From the NCBI RefSeq assembly GCF_009738185.1, contig NZ_CP046509.1:1367501-1431500 (forward strand): 64,000 nt of DNA, in the 5' to 3' direction. Source of the DNA: Erwinia sorbitola. Lineage in GTDB: Bacteria > Pseudomonadota > Gammaproteobacteria > Enterobacterales > Enterobacteriaceae. The translations under genes and the position numbers were made by a program. Positions within the stretch are counted from its first letter, which is position 1. Each line of letters starts with the position of its first letter. This document shows, one piece after another, positions 56,663-64,000 of this stretch. The notes beneath the pieces are model-generated. The model was given only the letters and a program-made list of their open reading frames with translations. It was not told where the DNA came from and searched no databases.

Positions 56663-58120
56663 ATGACAATAACTCCTCAACAATTGATCGCGCTTCTACC
56701 GCTGCTGATCGTCGGATTGACGGTGGTAGTTGTGATGCTGTCCATTGCGTGGCGACGCAACCACTTCGTCAATGCGACGCTGGCAGTCGTTGGCCTTAAC
56801 CTGGCGCTCTGTTCGCTTTACTTTGTCGGCCAGGCAGGGCCAATGGATGTCACCCCGCTGCTGCGGGTGGACAGCTACTCGATGCTGTATACCGGACTGG
56901 TGATCCTTGCCAGCCTGGCAACCTGTACCTTCGCCTATCCATGGCTGGCGGGCTACCCGGATAACCGTGAAGAGTTCTATCTGCTGGTGCTGATTGCCGC
57001 CCTGGGTGGCGTGGTGCTGGCCAGTGCGAACCACCTCGCGTCGCTGTTCATTGGTATTGAGTTGATTTCACTGCCGCTGTTTGGCCTGGTCGGTTATGCC
57101 TTCCAGCAGAAACGCTCGCTGGAAGCTGCCATTAAGTACACTATCCTTTCAGCTGCGGCCTCATCGTTCCTGCTGTTTGGTATGGCGATGGTCTATGCCG
57201 ATTCCGGTAACCTGGGCTTTGCTTCCCTTGGTAAGAGCCTGAACGACGGGGTGATCAACCAGCCGCTGTTGCTAGCGGGCCTCGGTATGATGATCGTTGG
57301 CTTTGGCTTTAAACTGTCGCTGGTGCCGTTCCATCTCTGGACGCCGGACGTATACCAGGGCGCACCTGCTCCGGTTTCCACCTTCCTGGCTACCGCCAGC
57401 AAGATCGCCATCTTTGGCGTGCTGATGCGTCTGTTTATGTATGCGCCAATGGCTGATAACGAAGGGGTTCGTACTGTTCTCGGCATTATTGCCGTGGCAT
57501 CGATGCTGTTTGGTAACCTGATGGCGATTTCGCAGAGCAATATCAAACGTCTGCTGGGGTACTCCTCAATCGCACATCTCGGTTACCTGCTGGTTGCTCT
57601 GATTGCGGTGCAAACTCATCAGCTGTCGATGGAAACCGTTGGCGTGTATCTGGCCGGTTATCTGTTCAGCAGCCTGGGTGCATTCGGCGTGGTCAGTCTG
57701 ATGTCCAGCCCGTACCGTGGCCCGGATGCAGACTCGCTGTACTCTTATCGTGGTCTGTTCTGGCATCGTCCGATTCTTGCCTCAGTGATGACAGTGATGA
57801 TGCTGTCGCTGGCGGGTATTCCGATGACGCTGGGCTTTATCGGTAAATTCTACGTGATTGCTCTGGGCGTCAGCGCGCACCTGTGGTGGCTGACCGGGGC
57901 AGTGGTACTGGGGAGCGCCATCGGTCTCTATTACTACCTGCGTATGACCGTCAGCCTGTATCTGTCACCGCCGGAACTGTTGCAGCGTGATACCCCTGCC
58001 AACTGGGCGTTTACCGCTGGTGGTGTGGTGGTGCTGATTTCAGCGATTCTGGTGCTGGCGCTGGGTATCTATCCTCAGCCGTTGATTTCGCTGGTTAAGC
58101 TTGCACAGCCGCTGATGTAA
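56663..58120 (+). CDS. nuoN: NADH-quinone oxidoreductase subunit N
   Basis: A 485-residue antiporter-like proton-pumping subunit, the last nuo gene. Conserved: SLFIGIELISLPLFGLVGYA (channel Glu), RSLEAAIKYTILSAAASSFL, FKLSLVPFHLWTPDVYQGAP, VSTFLATASKIAIFGVL and LGYSSIAHLGYLLVAL. The length matches E. coli NuoN. Followed 20 nt later by a strong terminator shared with opgD. Confidence 0.98.
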   Translation: MTITPQQLIALLPLLIVGLTVVVVMLSIAWRRNHFVNATLAVVGLNLALCSLYFVGQAGPMDVTPLLRVDSYSMLYTGLVILASLATCTFAYPWLAGYPDNREEFYLLVLIAALGGVVLASANHLASLFIGIELISLPLFGLVGYAFQQKRSLEAAIKYTILSAAASSFLLFGMAMVYADSGNLGFASLGKSLNDGVINQPLLLAGLGMMIVGFGFKLSLVPFHLWTPDVYQGAPAPVSTFLATASKIAIFGVLMRLFMYAPMADNEGVRTVLGIIAVASMLFGNLMAISQSNIKRLLGYSSIAHLGYLLVALIAVQTHQLSMETVGVYLAGYLFSSLGAFGVVSLMSSPYRGPDADSLYSYRGLFWHRPILASVMTVMMLSLAGIPMTLGFIGKFYVIALGVSAHLWWLTGAVVLGSAIGLYYYLRMTVSLYLSPPELLQRDTPANWAFTAGGVVVLISAILVLALGIYPQPLISLVKLAQPLM

Positions 58121-58139
58121 GCCAGTGCGCTATGCAAAT

Positions 58140-58172
58140 AAAAAATCGGGCCCTGGTGGCCCGATTTTTTTT
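58140..58172. terminator. Bidirectional Rho-independent terminator, nuo operon / opgD
   Basis: AAAAAATCGGGCC pairs with GGCCCGATTTTTT over a 5-nt loop (CTGGT). It has A-runs on the left and T-runs on the right, so it works for both convergent transcripts. Confidence 0.93.
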
Positions 58173-58197
58173 GCCTGCATTTCTGCCTGCGACGAGA

Positions 58198-59856
58198 TTA
58201 ACCGGCGGTCATCACACGGTCATCCACGTATTTACGCTTATCCGGCGGCGGCGGGAAATACTGATATAGCCAGGTTTCGCTTAACGTCTCATCTTTGGTA
58301 CGCAGGAACAGACGCATATTTACCGGCTCGACCGAGTCGCTGTTCGGATACCAGTCGAACAGAATCCGGTAGCCGTCAATCGGTTCAACATAGAGGATCT
58401 CAACCTGCTTCAGCGTGCCGGAGGTGACGTTAATCACCGGCTCAATCCCTTTCGGCGCTGCGGCTTTGAGGTCACCGCCGACAAAGTCCACCGCGAAGCG
58501 GCGCGCCCAGACGTTCGGATAGTGCTCGCCCGGTGCCCAGCCTTCCGGGAATCCACCCATACCGGTACGGGTGGCGTTAACGCGTGCCAGACCGCTGCGA
58601 ACCGGAGGCAGGCCGCTCCAGTAAAGCTTGTAGGAGAAGCTGTGCTCGCTGCCAGCTTTAATCGCCTCAGCAGGCTGCCAGAAGCAGACGATGTTATCCA
58701 GCGTCTCACCGGTGGTCGGGATCTCCATCAGGTTAATAGCACCTTTGCCCCATTTCCCTACCGGTTCCACCCACAGACTCGGGCGCTTGTTGTACCAGCC
58801 AATCACATCCTGATAATCCTGGAAGTCATGATTGAGCTGCAACATACCAAAGCCGCGTGGATTTTCATCCTGGTAAGCATTGAATGTCAGGCGCTGCGGA
58901 TTGTTCAGCGGACGGCAGATCCACTCACCGCTACCCGTCCACATCGCCAGACGATCGGAGTCATGGATCTGAGGATGGATAGTGTCACACATGCGGCGTT
59001 CATTATTGCCACAGCTGAACATCGTGGTCATTGGCGAGATACCCAGCTGCTGGATATCTTTACGCGCATAGATGTGGTTTTCCACTTCCATCACTACGCG
59101 TTTCTCTTCGCAGTGAATGGTAAATTTAAACGCACCGGTGCAGCTCGGGCCATCCAGCAGGGTGTACACCACAAACGTCGTGTCTTCTGCTTTAGGGGTT
59201 TCGAACCAGAAGGCGGTAAAGTCCGGGAACTCTTCCTTACCGTTACTGAAGGTATCGATAGCCACGCCACGGGCGGACAGGCCGTACTGGAAGGTTTCAT
59301 CTACTGCGCGGAAATAGCTGGCCCCCAGGAAAGAGACGATATCGCGCTTTGCCAGTTCAGGTTTTTTGAACGCACGAAAACCCGCAAAGCCGAGGTCGGT
59401 TTTCCCTTCGAGCTGTTTGGTATCAACGTGGGCATTGTTGTAGTTGAACAGCTCAGGGCGGAAGTGAATTTCACGCGCTTCACGGCTGGCACCATCAACA
59501 GAAAACATGCGAATACGGCGTTTAAAGCCCATGCCCACATGGAAAAACTGAACGTCAAGCTGACGGTTGTCGATGCCGTTCCACAGCGAGTGGTTCGCGT
59601 CGTACTGGATTTCGTTGTAAGCCTGCGGCGTCAGCGTTGCCAGCGTTTCAGGCAGCGGAGCGGGAGCGCCACCGTAGGCCTGTTTTGCCATATCGGCAGC
59701 CATTTTTTTTAGCACATCAAAATCAAATCGCTTTGCGGAACCATCGGCAATCCCGTCTTCCGCCCAGGCCGCCTGGGAGAACAACGTGGATAAACCCGAC
59801 ATCCCACTGAGGGTTGCGAATGCCATTGACGCTTTCATAAACATTCTTCGATTCAT
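58198..59856 (-). CDS. opgD: OpgD, periplasmic glucan biosynthesis protein (Tat substrate)
   Basis: A 552-residue protein that shapes the backbone of osmoregulated periplasmic glucans (MdoD/OpgD; the OpgG family of beta-1,2-glucanases). A Tat signal NRRMFMKASMAFATLSG begins the protein, followed by LFSQAAWAEDGIADG. Conserved: FFHVGMGFKRRIRMFSVDG, REIHFRPELF, FLGASYFRAVDETFQYGLSA, SCGNNERRMCDTIHPQIHDS, WYNKRPSLWVEP and ARRFAVDFVGGDLKAAAPK. ATG at 59856 puts the twin-Arg at the start; an upstream ATG at 59913 is in frame. In E. coli opgD is not next to nuo. Confidence 0.95.
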   Translation of the reverse strand: MNRRMFMKASMAFATLSGMSGLSTLFSQAAWAEDGIADGSAKRFDFDVLKKMAADMAKQAYGGAPAPLPETLATLTPQAYNEIQYDANHSLWNGIDNRQLDVQFFHVGMGFKRRIRMFSVDGASREAREIHFRPELFNYNNAHVDTKQLEGKTDLGFAGFRAFKKPELAKRDIVSFLGASYFRAVDETFQYGLSARGVAIDTFSNGKEEFPDFTAFWFETPKAEDTTFVVYTLLDGPSCTGAFKFTIHCEEKRVVMEVENHIYARKDIQQLGISPMTTMFSCGNNERRMCDTIHPQIHDSDRLAMWTGSGEWICRPLNNPQRLTFNAYQDENPRGFGMLQLNHDFQDYQDVIGWYNKRPSLWVEPVGKWGKGAINLMEIPTTGETLDNIVCFWQPAEAIKAGSEHSFSYKLYWSGLPPVRSGLARVNATRTGMGGFPEGWAPGEHYPNVWARRFAVDFVGGDLKAAAPKGIEPVINVTSGTLKQVEILYVEPIDGYRILFDWYPNSDSVEPVNMRLFLRTKDETLSETWLYQYFPPPPDKRKYVDDRVMTAG

Positions 59857-60189
59857 GCCGGAAATAATTTCCTCAGGTGAACGGAGTTTGTAGTGACTGT
59901 CGTGCGTTTGCACGCATTCGCTTCACCGGATTTAGCCCGGTTACAGGGAGTTACGACAGCTTGCCTTGGTAATGATTCATTTCACGCAAAATTTATCAGA
60001 TAAATCTAACAACCGCAGTGGTTTCGCGTGTGAATTAACGTAAATGTCAGAAAAATAAGCACGCTCAGGACAATATGGTATGCCGGGAGTATGTGATTCT
60101 CAGTCTATTCCTGGCGGCTTTAATCAAACAGAACGGTTAAAACTGTCTATAGTTACTTAACGAGTATTATTCGCCCAAGGAGACTGGAA
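59857..60189. promoter_or_regulatory. Divergent opgD / elaB intergenic region
   Basis: 333 noncoding bases holding promoters for opgD (minus) and elaB (plus). Near elaB, CTATAGT at 60147-60153 resembles a -10 of the stationary-phase type, about 30 nt upstream of the ribosome site AAGGAGA. A small dyad GTGCGTTTGCACGC lies near 59911-59924. No other signal was recognised. Confidence 0.45.
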
Positions 60190-60501
60190 ATGGCAACAAC
60201 GACTGAACCACATGAAACCCGCCTGGATGACGATCTGGCGCTGCTCACTGAAACTCTGGAAGAAGTGCTGAAGTCGTCGGGCGATCCGGCCGATCAGAAA
60301 TATGTTGAGCTGAAAGCAAAAGCGGAAAAATCACTGAACCAGGTGAAATCTCGCATCAGCGATGCCTCGGATACCTACTATGTGCGTGCCCGCCAGGCGG
60401 TCACCCGCGCTGATGAGTATGTGCATGATAAACCGTGGCAGGGGATTGGCGTTGGTGCCACCCTTGGCCTGGTCATCGGGCTGCTGCTGGCTCGTCGCTG
60501 A
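60190..60501 (+). CDS. elaB: ElaB, tail-anchored ribosome-associated membrane protein
   Basis: A 103-residue DUF883 protein (YqjD/ElaB family). The soluble part is helical (DDDLALLTETLEEVLKSSGD, ELKAKAEKSLNQVKSRISD) and a C-terminal anchor (GIGVGATLGLVIGLLLARR) holds it in the inner membrane. E. coli homologues bind stationary-phase ribosomes and are RpoS dependent. It starts at ATG 60190 after AAGGAGA. The neighbour menF matches E. coli. Confidence 0.95.
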   Translation: MATTTEPHETRLDDDLALLTETLEEVLKSSGDPADQKYVELKAKAEKSLNQVKSRISDASDTYYVRARQAVTRADEYVHDKPWQGIGVGATLGLVIGLLLARR

Positions 60502-60635
60502 TTTAGCACCGCAATTCAGCACCACAACAGGCGTCCCTGCGGGCGTCTGTTTCATTTTCTGCCCCTGTTCGATCAATATTCCCCCTTCTTGATATCGTTA
60601 ATATAAGACTCCTTCCGTTTTCAGCTGAGGTCAGC

Positions 60636-61892
60636 GTGCCATTTGATCAGGCCATAGAACAGCTACGCGATCGGCTCGCACAGATCGCCGACACCGTTCC
60701 CGGAATGCGGCAAATCTGCGTTAATTTCTCCCCCGACACCGATGCGCTGAACTGGCTGGCTTCCCAGCGCTGCTGGCCCCAGTTTTACTGGCAGTCGCGC
60801 TGCGGTGAGCAGAGCGTTGCGGCCTGCGGAGCCGTTGAGCGCTATTATTCCATGGCGCAGGCTACCCGGCGCTTAGGCCAGCTCCCGTCGGGGTGGCGAC
60901 TGTTTGGTGCCAACAGTATCGATGGCGACAGCTACCTGTTTCTGCCCGTACTGCTGTGGCAGCAGGATAGTGACGGACAGCGGCTGATCCTCAATCTGAT
61001 TAGCGACATTTCAGTGCAGCAGGAGGCAAAGCGGCTGCTGCGCTGGCTGGATGAACTGCGACCGATGGAGCCTGCGGCGCAATTGCCTCACTATCAACGT
61101 GCGCATCATGCCCCGGACAAAGACGGCTGGTTGCAGCAGGTTAACCAGGCGCTGAAAGCTATCACGGGTGGTGAGCTTGATAAGGTCGTACTGGCACGTG
61201 TTACGGATTTCAGCCTGAGCGGCCCCCTCTCTCCCGCTGCGCTACTGGCCGCCAGCCAGCGCATTAACCCGCGTTGCTACCATTTTATGCTGGCAACTGA
61301 ACCTCAGCAGGCGCTGGTGGGATCAAGCCCTGAGCGGCTGTATGCCCGGCGGGGTCGGGAGATGGATACTGAAGCGCTGGCCGGAACGGCAGATCTCGAT
61401 CAGCCGGGATTGCTGGATGATGCGAAGAACCAGTGGGAAAACAGCCTGGTGGTAGCGGATATTCACCAGCGTCTGACGGATATCGTTGATGAAATGGCGG
61501 TGATGCCGGTAGAACTGGTGCCGCTGCGCCATCTGCAACATTTACGGCGGCGTATTTCTGCCCGGCTGTTGCAGGCTGATGATGCGCAGTGCGTTGCACG
61601 GCTACAGCCAACGGCGGCGGTGGGGGGGCTACCGCGTGCGGCGGCGCTGGATTTTATCCATCAGCATGAACCCTTTGCTCGCGGCTGGTACAGCGGCTCG
61701 GTGGGCTATCTGTCGCAGGATGAAAGTGAATTCAACGTGGTGCTGCGCTGTGCGCAGACAGGCGGCGAACAGATTCGTCTCTATGCCGGAGCGGGCATTG
61801 TCAGTGGCTCCGATCCTGAGCTGGAGTGGCAGGAGGTGGAGCGCAAAGCCGCCACGCTGGGCACATTACTCACGGCGGAAAACCAGGGCTAA
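60636..61892 (+). CDS. menF: Isochorismate synthase MenF
   Basis: MenF converts chorismate to isochorismate, the entry step to menaquinone. The 418-residue protein has the C-terminal chorismate-binding domain: GGELDKVVLARVTDF, NPRCYHFMLATEPQQALVGS, SPERLYARRGREMDTEALAG, TAAVGGLPRAAAL, and RGWYSGSVGYLSQDESEFNV with the active-site VLRCAQ and YAGAGIVSGSDPELEW. The start is GTG at 60636 (protein MPFDQAIEQLRDRL). First of the men genes here; menD starts 73 nt later. Confidence 0.95.
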   Translation: MPFDQAIEQLRDRLAQIADTVPGMRQICVNFSPDTDALNWLASQRCWPQFYWQSRCGEQSVAACGAVERYYSMAQATRRLGQLPSGWRLFGANSIDGDSYLFLPVLLWQQDSDGQRLILNLISDISVQQEAKRLLRWLDELRPMEPAAQLPHYQRAHHAPDKDGWLQQVNQALKAITGGELDKVVLARVTDFSLSGPLSPAALLAASQRINPRCYHFMLATEPQQALVGSSPERLYARRGREMDTEALAGTADLDQPGLLDDAKNQWENSLVVADIHQRLTDIVDEMAVMPVELVPLRHLQHLRRRISARLLQADDAQCVARLQPTAAVGGLPRAAALDFIHQHEPFARGWYSGSVGYLSQDESEFNVVLRCAQTGGEQIRLYAGAGIVSGSDPELEWQEVERKAATLGTLLTAENQG

Positions 61893-61965
61893 AGCTGGCC
61901 CAAATCAAAAAGAGCAGGAAAGCGGCTGATTATAATGGCACGAGGATTTTTGATCTGGAGTGGCT

Positions 61966-63645
61966 ATGCAGCAAGAAATGTCGCACGCAACGTTCAATCG
62001 CCGCTGGGCTACCGTACTGCTGGAAACGCTAACGCGCCACGGTGTGCGGCATATCTGCATCGCTCCAGGTTCCCGCTCTGCTCCGCTGGCACTGGCAGCG
62101 GCATCCAGCGATAAATGGGTGTGTCATACCCACTTTGATGAGCGGGGCCTCGGATTTCTGGCCCTCGGTCTGGCAAAAACCACCCATCAGCCGGTGGCGG
62201 TTATCGTCACCTCCGGCACGGCGGTCGCCAACCTCCACCCCGCGCTGGTTGAAGCGCATCTTACCGGCGAAAAACTGATTGCCATCAGTGCCGATCGTCC
62301 TCCCGAACTGATTAACTGCGGTGCAAATCAGGCGATTGAACAGCCTGGTATTTTTGCCCCTCATGTATCCGCTTCACTCAATCTTCCCCGTCCTTCTCCG
62401 GCTATACCGGCGCGCTGGCTGGTCTCTGCTGTTGATACGCTGCTGGCACAGCAGCAGCACGGCGGAGTACATATCAACTGCCCGTTTGCCGAGCCGCTGT
62501 ACGGTGCAGACAGTGCAGATTATCTCTCCTGGCAGGATGAACTGGGCAGCTGGTGGCACAGCGGTAAACCCTGGTTAAGCTATCCGCAGCAGAGTCATGC
62601 AGCCACCGAAGAGGACTGGCCGCAATGGCGTGAGAAGCGCGGGGTAGTGATTGTCGGGCGCGTCAGCGCAGAGCAGGGCAAACAGCTGGCCGCATGGGCT
62701 GCTACGCTGGGCTGGCCTCTGCTGGGCGATGTGGTATCGCAAACCGGGCAGCCGTTGCCCTCCGCCTCCCTGTGGCTCGCGCACCCGATGGCACAGCAGG
62801 CGCTGGCCGATGCGCAGATTGTGGTGCAGTTTGGCGGCAGCCTGACGGGAAAAAACCTGCTCAATTATCAGAACCGCTGCCGCCCGGAGATGTACTGGCT
62901 GGTGGATCAACTGCCGGGCCAGCGCCATCCGGGCAGCGTCGGCGGGCGGCGTATCCAGGCCGATATTTCCGACTGGTTACAGCGTCATCCGGCGGTGGTA
63001 CACCAGCCCTGGTGTCCGCAGCTGGCAACGCTGGCTCAACGTACCACTCACTATCTGCAACAGCATCTGCAACAGTTTGGCGAAGCGCAGCTGGCGCATC
63101 GGCTGACGGCGCTGCTGCCAGAAAACGGCGCGCTGTTTATCGGTAACAGCCTCTCGATACGCCTGGCAGATGCTTTTGCGCAGCTGCCTGCTGGCTATCC
63201 GCTCTACTGCAATCGTGGTGCCAGCGGCATTGACGGACTGCTGGCCACGGCGGCGGGAGTACAGCGGGGCACCGGCCAGCCGCTGCTGATCCTGCTGGGG
63301 GATCTCTCGGCGCTGTACGATCTGAACAGCCTGGCGCTGCTCCAGCAGGCCACCGCGCCGGTGGTGGTGGTGGTGGTGAACAACCAGGGCGGCCAGATCT
63401 TCTCCATGCTGCCAACGCCCGTCTCTGAGCGTGAGCGTTTTTTCACCATGCCCCCACGGGTAGATTTTTGCCATGCGGCGGCGCTGTTTGGCCTGCGTTT
63501 TGCGCAGCCAGCTGGCTGGCATGAGCTCAGGGATGCGGTTGCTGAGGGTTTCAAAGCGGGCACCACGCTGATTGAGGTGGTGGTAAACGGTGACGACGGG
63601 GCGCAAACGCTGGCACGCTGCGCCAGCGAGGTGGTTCATTTATGA
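61966..63645 (+). CDS. menD: SEPHCHC synthase MenD
   Basis: MenD is a thiamine-diphosphate enzyme joining 2-oxoglutarate and isochorismate to give SEPHCHC. About 559 residues. N-terminal domain with the conserved ThDP Glu region HFDERGLGFLALGLAK and VTSGTAVANLHPALVEA, ADRPPELINCGANQAI, and the C-terminal ThDP-binding motif ILLGDLSALYDLNSLALL then VVVVNNQGGQIFSMLP. ATG at 61966 is 5 nt from GGAG; ATG at 61978 would give the shorter E. coli-like start, and GTG at 61960 is unlikely. It overlaps menH by 4 nt. Confidence 0.96.
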   Translation: MQQEMSHATFNRRWATVLLETLTRHGVRHICIAPGSRSAPLALAAASSDKWVCHTHFDERGLGFLALGLAKTTHQPVAVIVTSGTAVANLHPALVEAHLTGEKLIAISADRPPELINCGANQAIEQPGIFAPHVSASLNLPRPSPAIPARWLVSAVDTLLAQQQHGGVHINCPFAEPLYGADSADYLSWQDELGSWWHSGKPWLSYPQQSHAATEEDWPQWREKRGVVIVGRVSAEQGKQLAAWAATLGWPLLGDVVSQTGQPLPSASLWLAHPMAQQALADAQIVVQFGGSLTGKNLLNYQNRCRPEMYWLVDQLPGQRHPGSVGGRRIQADISDWLQRHPAVVHQPWCPQLATLAQRTTHYLQQHLQQFGEAQLAHRLTALLPENGALFIGNSLSIRLADAFAQLPAGYPLYCNRGASGIDGLLATAAGVQRGTGQPLLILLGDLSALYDLNSLALLQQATAPVVVVVVNNQGGQIFSMLPTPVSERERFFTMPPRVDFCHAAALFGLRFAQPAGWHELRDAVAEGFKAGTTLIEVVVNGDDGAQTLARCASEVVHL

Positions 63646-64000
63646 TGCTGCATGCGCACTGGCAGGGGCACCATCACAGTACGCGTCCGGTACTGGTGTG
63701 GCTGCATGGTTTTCTCGGCAGCGCAGCGGACTGGGAGCCGGTGCAGCGCCACTTTGGCCACTGGCCGCTGCTGAGTATTGATCTGCCCGGCCACGGTGGT
63801 TCACGTGCGCAGACCGTCAGCGGCTTTGACGATTTATCCCTGCGGCTGAATGCCACGCTGAACTATCACCAGGTCGATCGCTACTGGCTGATTGGCTACT
63901 CCCTCGGCGGGCGGCTGGCGCTCTATCACGCCTGCCGCCACGCAGGAGACGGGCTGGTGGGGCTGCTGGTGGAAGCCGGACATTTTGGCCTCAGCAGCGC
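63642..64000 (+). CDS. menH: SHCHC synthase MenH (3' end outside window)
   Basis: An alpha/beta hydrolase that removes pyruvate from SEPHCHC to give SHCHC in the menaquinone pathway. The visible 119 residues begin MMLHAHWQGHHHSTRP and show VWLHGFLGSAADWEPV (oxyanion region), SIDLPGHGGSRAQTV and the nucleophile elbow WLIGYSLGGRLALYHA (catalytic Ser). The His and Asp of the triad lie beyond 64000. The ATGA overlap with menD suggests coupled translation. There is a Met doublet at the start. Confidence 0.93.
   Translation, partial: MMLHAHWQGHHHSTRPVLVWLHGFLGSAADWEPVQRHFGHWPLLSIDLPGHGGSRAQTVSGFDDLSLRLNATLNYHQVDRYWLIGYSLGGRLALYHACRHAGDGLVGLLVEAGHFGLSS

Noticed and set aside
58522..59712. Long plus-strand ORF (396 codons) opposite opgD
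   Set aside because: Antisense to conserved opgD with no family features or ribosome site; a shadow frame.

Overview
The window is chromosomal DNA from a gamma-proteobacterium of the Enterobacterales, most likely an Erwinia/Pantoea-type member of the Erwiniaceae. This rests on remembered protein similarity and on gene order: flk-pdxB-usg-truA-dedA-accD-folC-dedD-cvpA-purF-ubiX-his transport, then pta-ackA-yfbV-yfbU-yfbT-yfbR-alaA-lrhA-nuoA..N, then elaB-menF-menD-menH. This is the E. coli order with a few genes missing (for example yfbS) and three accessory blocks added. I cannot name the species from sequence alone.

Region by region. 1-607: 5' part of flk (minus strand). 750-5760: a four-gene chaperone-usher fimbrial operon on the minus strand (major subunit, chaperone, usher, tip adhesin) with a terminator-like hairpin after the subunit gene and two hairpins in its AT-rich leader. 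6270-8033: an EamA exporter divergent from an AraC-family regulator. 8161-21841: housekeeping genes for PLP, tRNA pseudouridine, malonyl-CoA, folate, cell division (SPOR protein), purine and ubiquinone synthesis, then a histidine/basic amino acid ABC transporter with a sigma-54-like promoter. 22004-24396: yfcH, yfcF, yfcD. 24456-31927: an accessory polyamine/GABA-type locus, with a PuuE-like aminotransferase, binding protein and two permeases on the minus strand, and a MocR/GabR-type regulator and ABC ATPase on the plus strand. 32130-35669: pta and ackA. 36022-40386: small conserved genes and alaA. 41420-42346: lrhA (the hexA/pecT type regulator) with about 1 kb of noncoding DNA upstream. 43015-58120: the complete 13-gene nuo operon for respiratory complex I. 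58198-59856: opgD (osmoregulated periplasmic glucans). 60190-64000: elaB and the menaquinone genes menF, menD and the start of menH.

The intergenic regions are rich in small palindromic repeats. There are ERIC elements at purF-ubiX, on both sides of the histidine-binding-protein gene, and between ackA and pta. REP-like palindrome clusters follow hisP and lie between the ABC ATPase gene and pta. A 132-bp palindromic element separates nuoL and nuoM. One ERIC is followed by two tandem 61-bp derivatives that have each lost the same 63-bp centre.

I see no CRISPR array, prophage, transposase gene, tRNA or rRNA. I found no system that I can defend as wholly new. The most useful leads are the polyamine/GABA locus, the RNA/DNA structures of the fimbrial operon, and the repeats placed inside operons.
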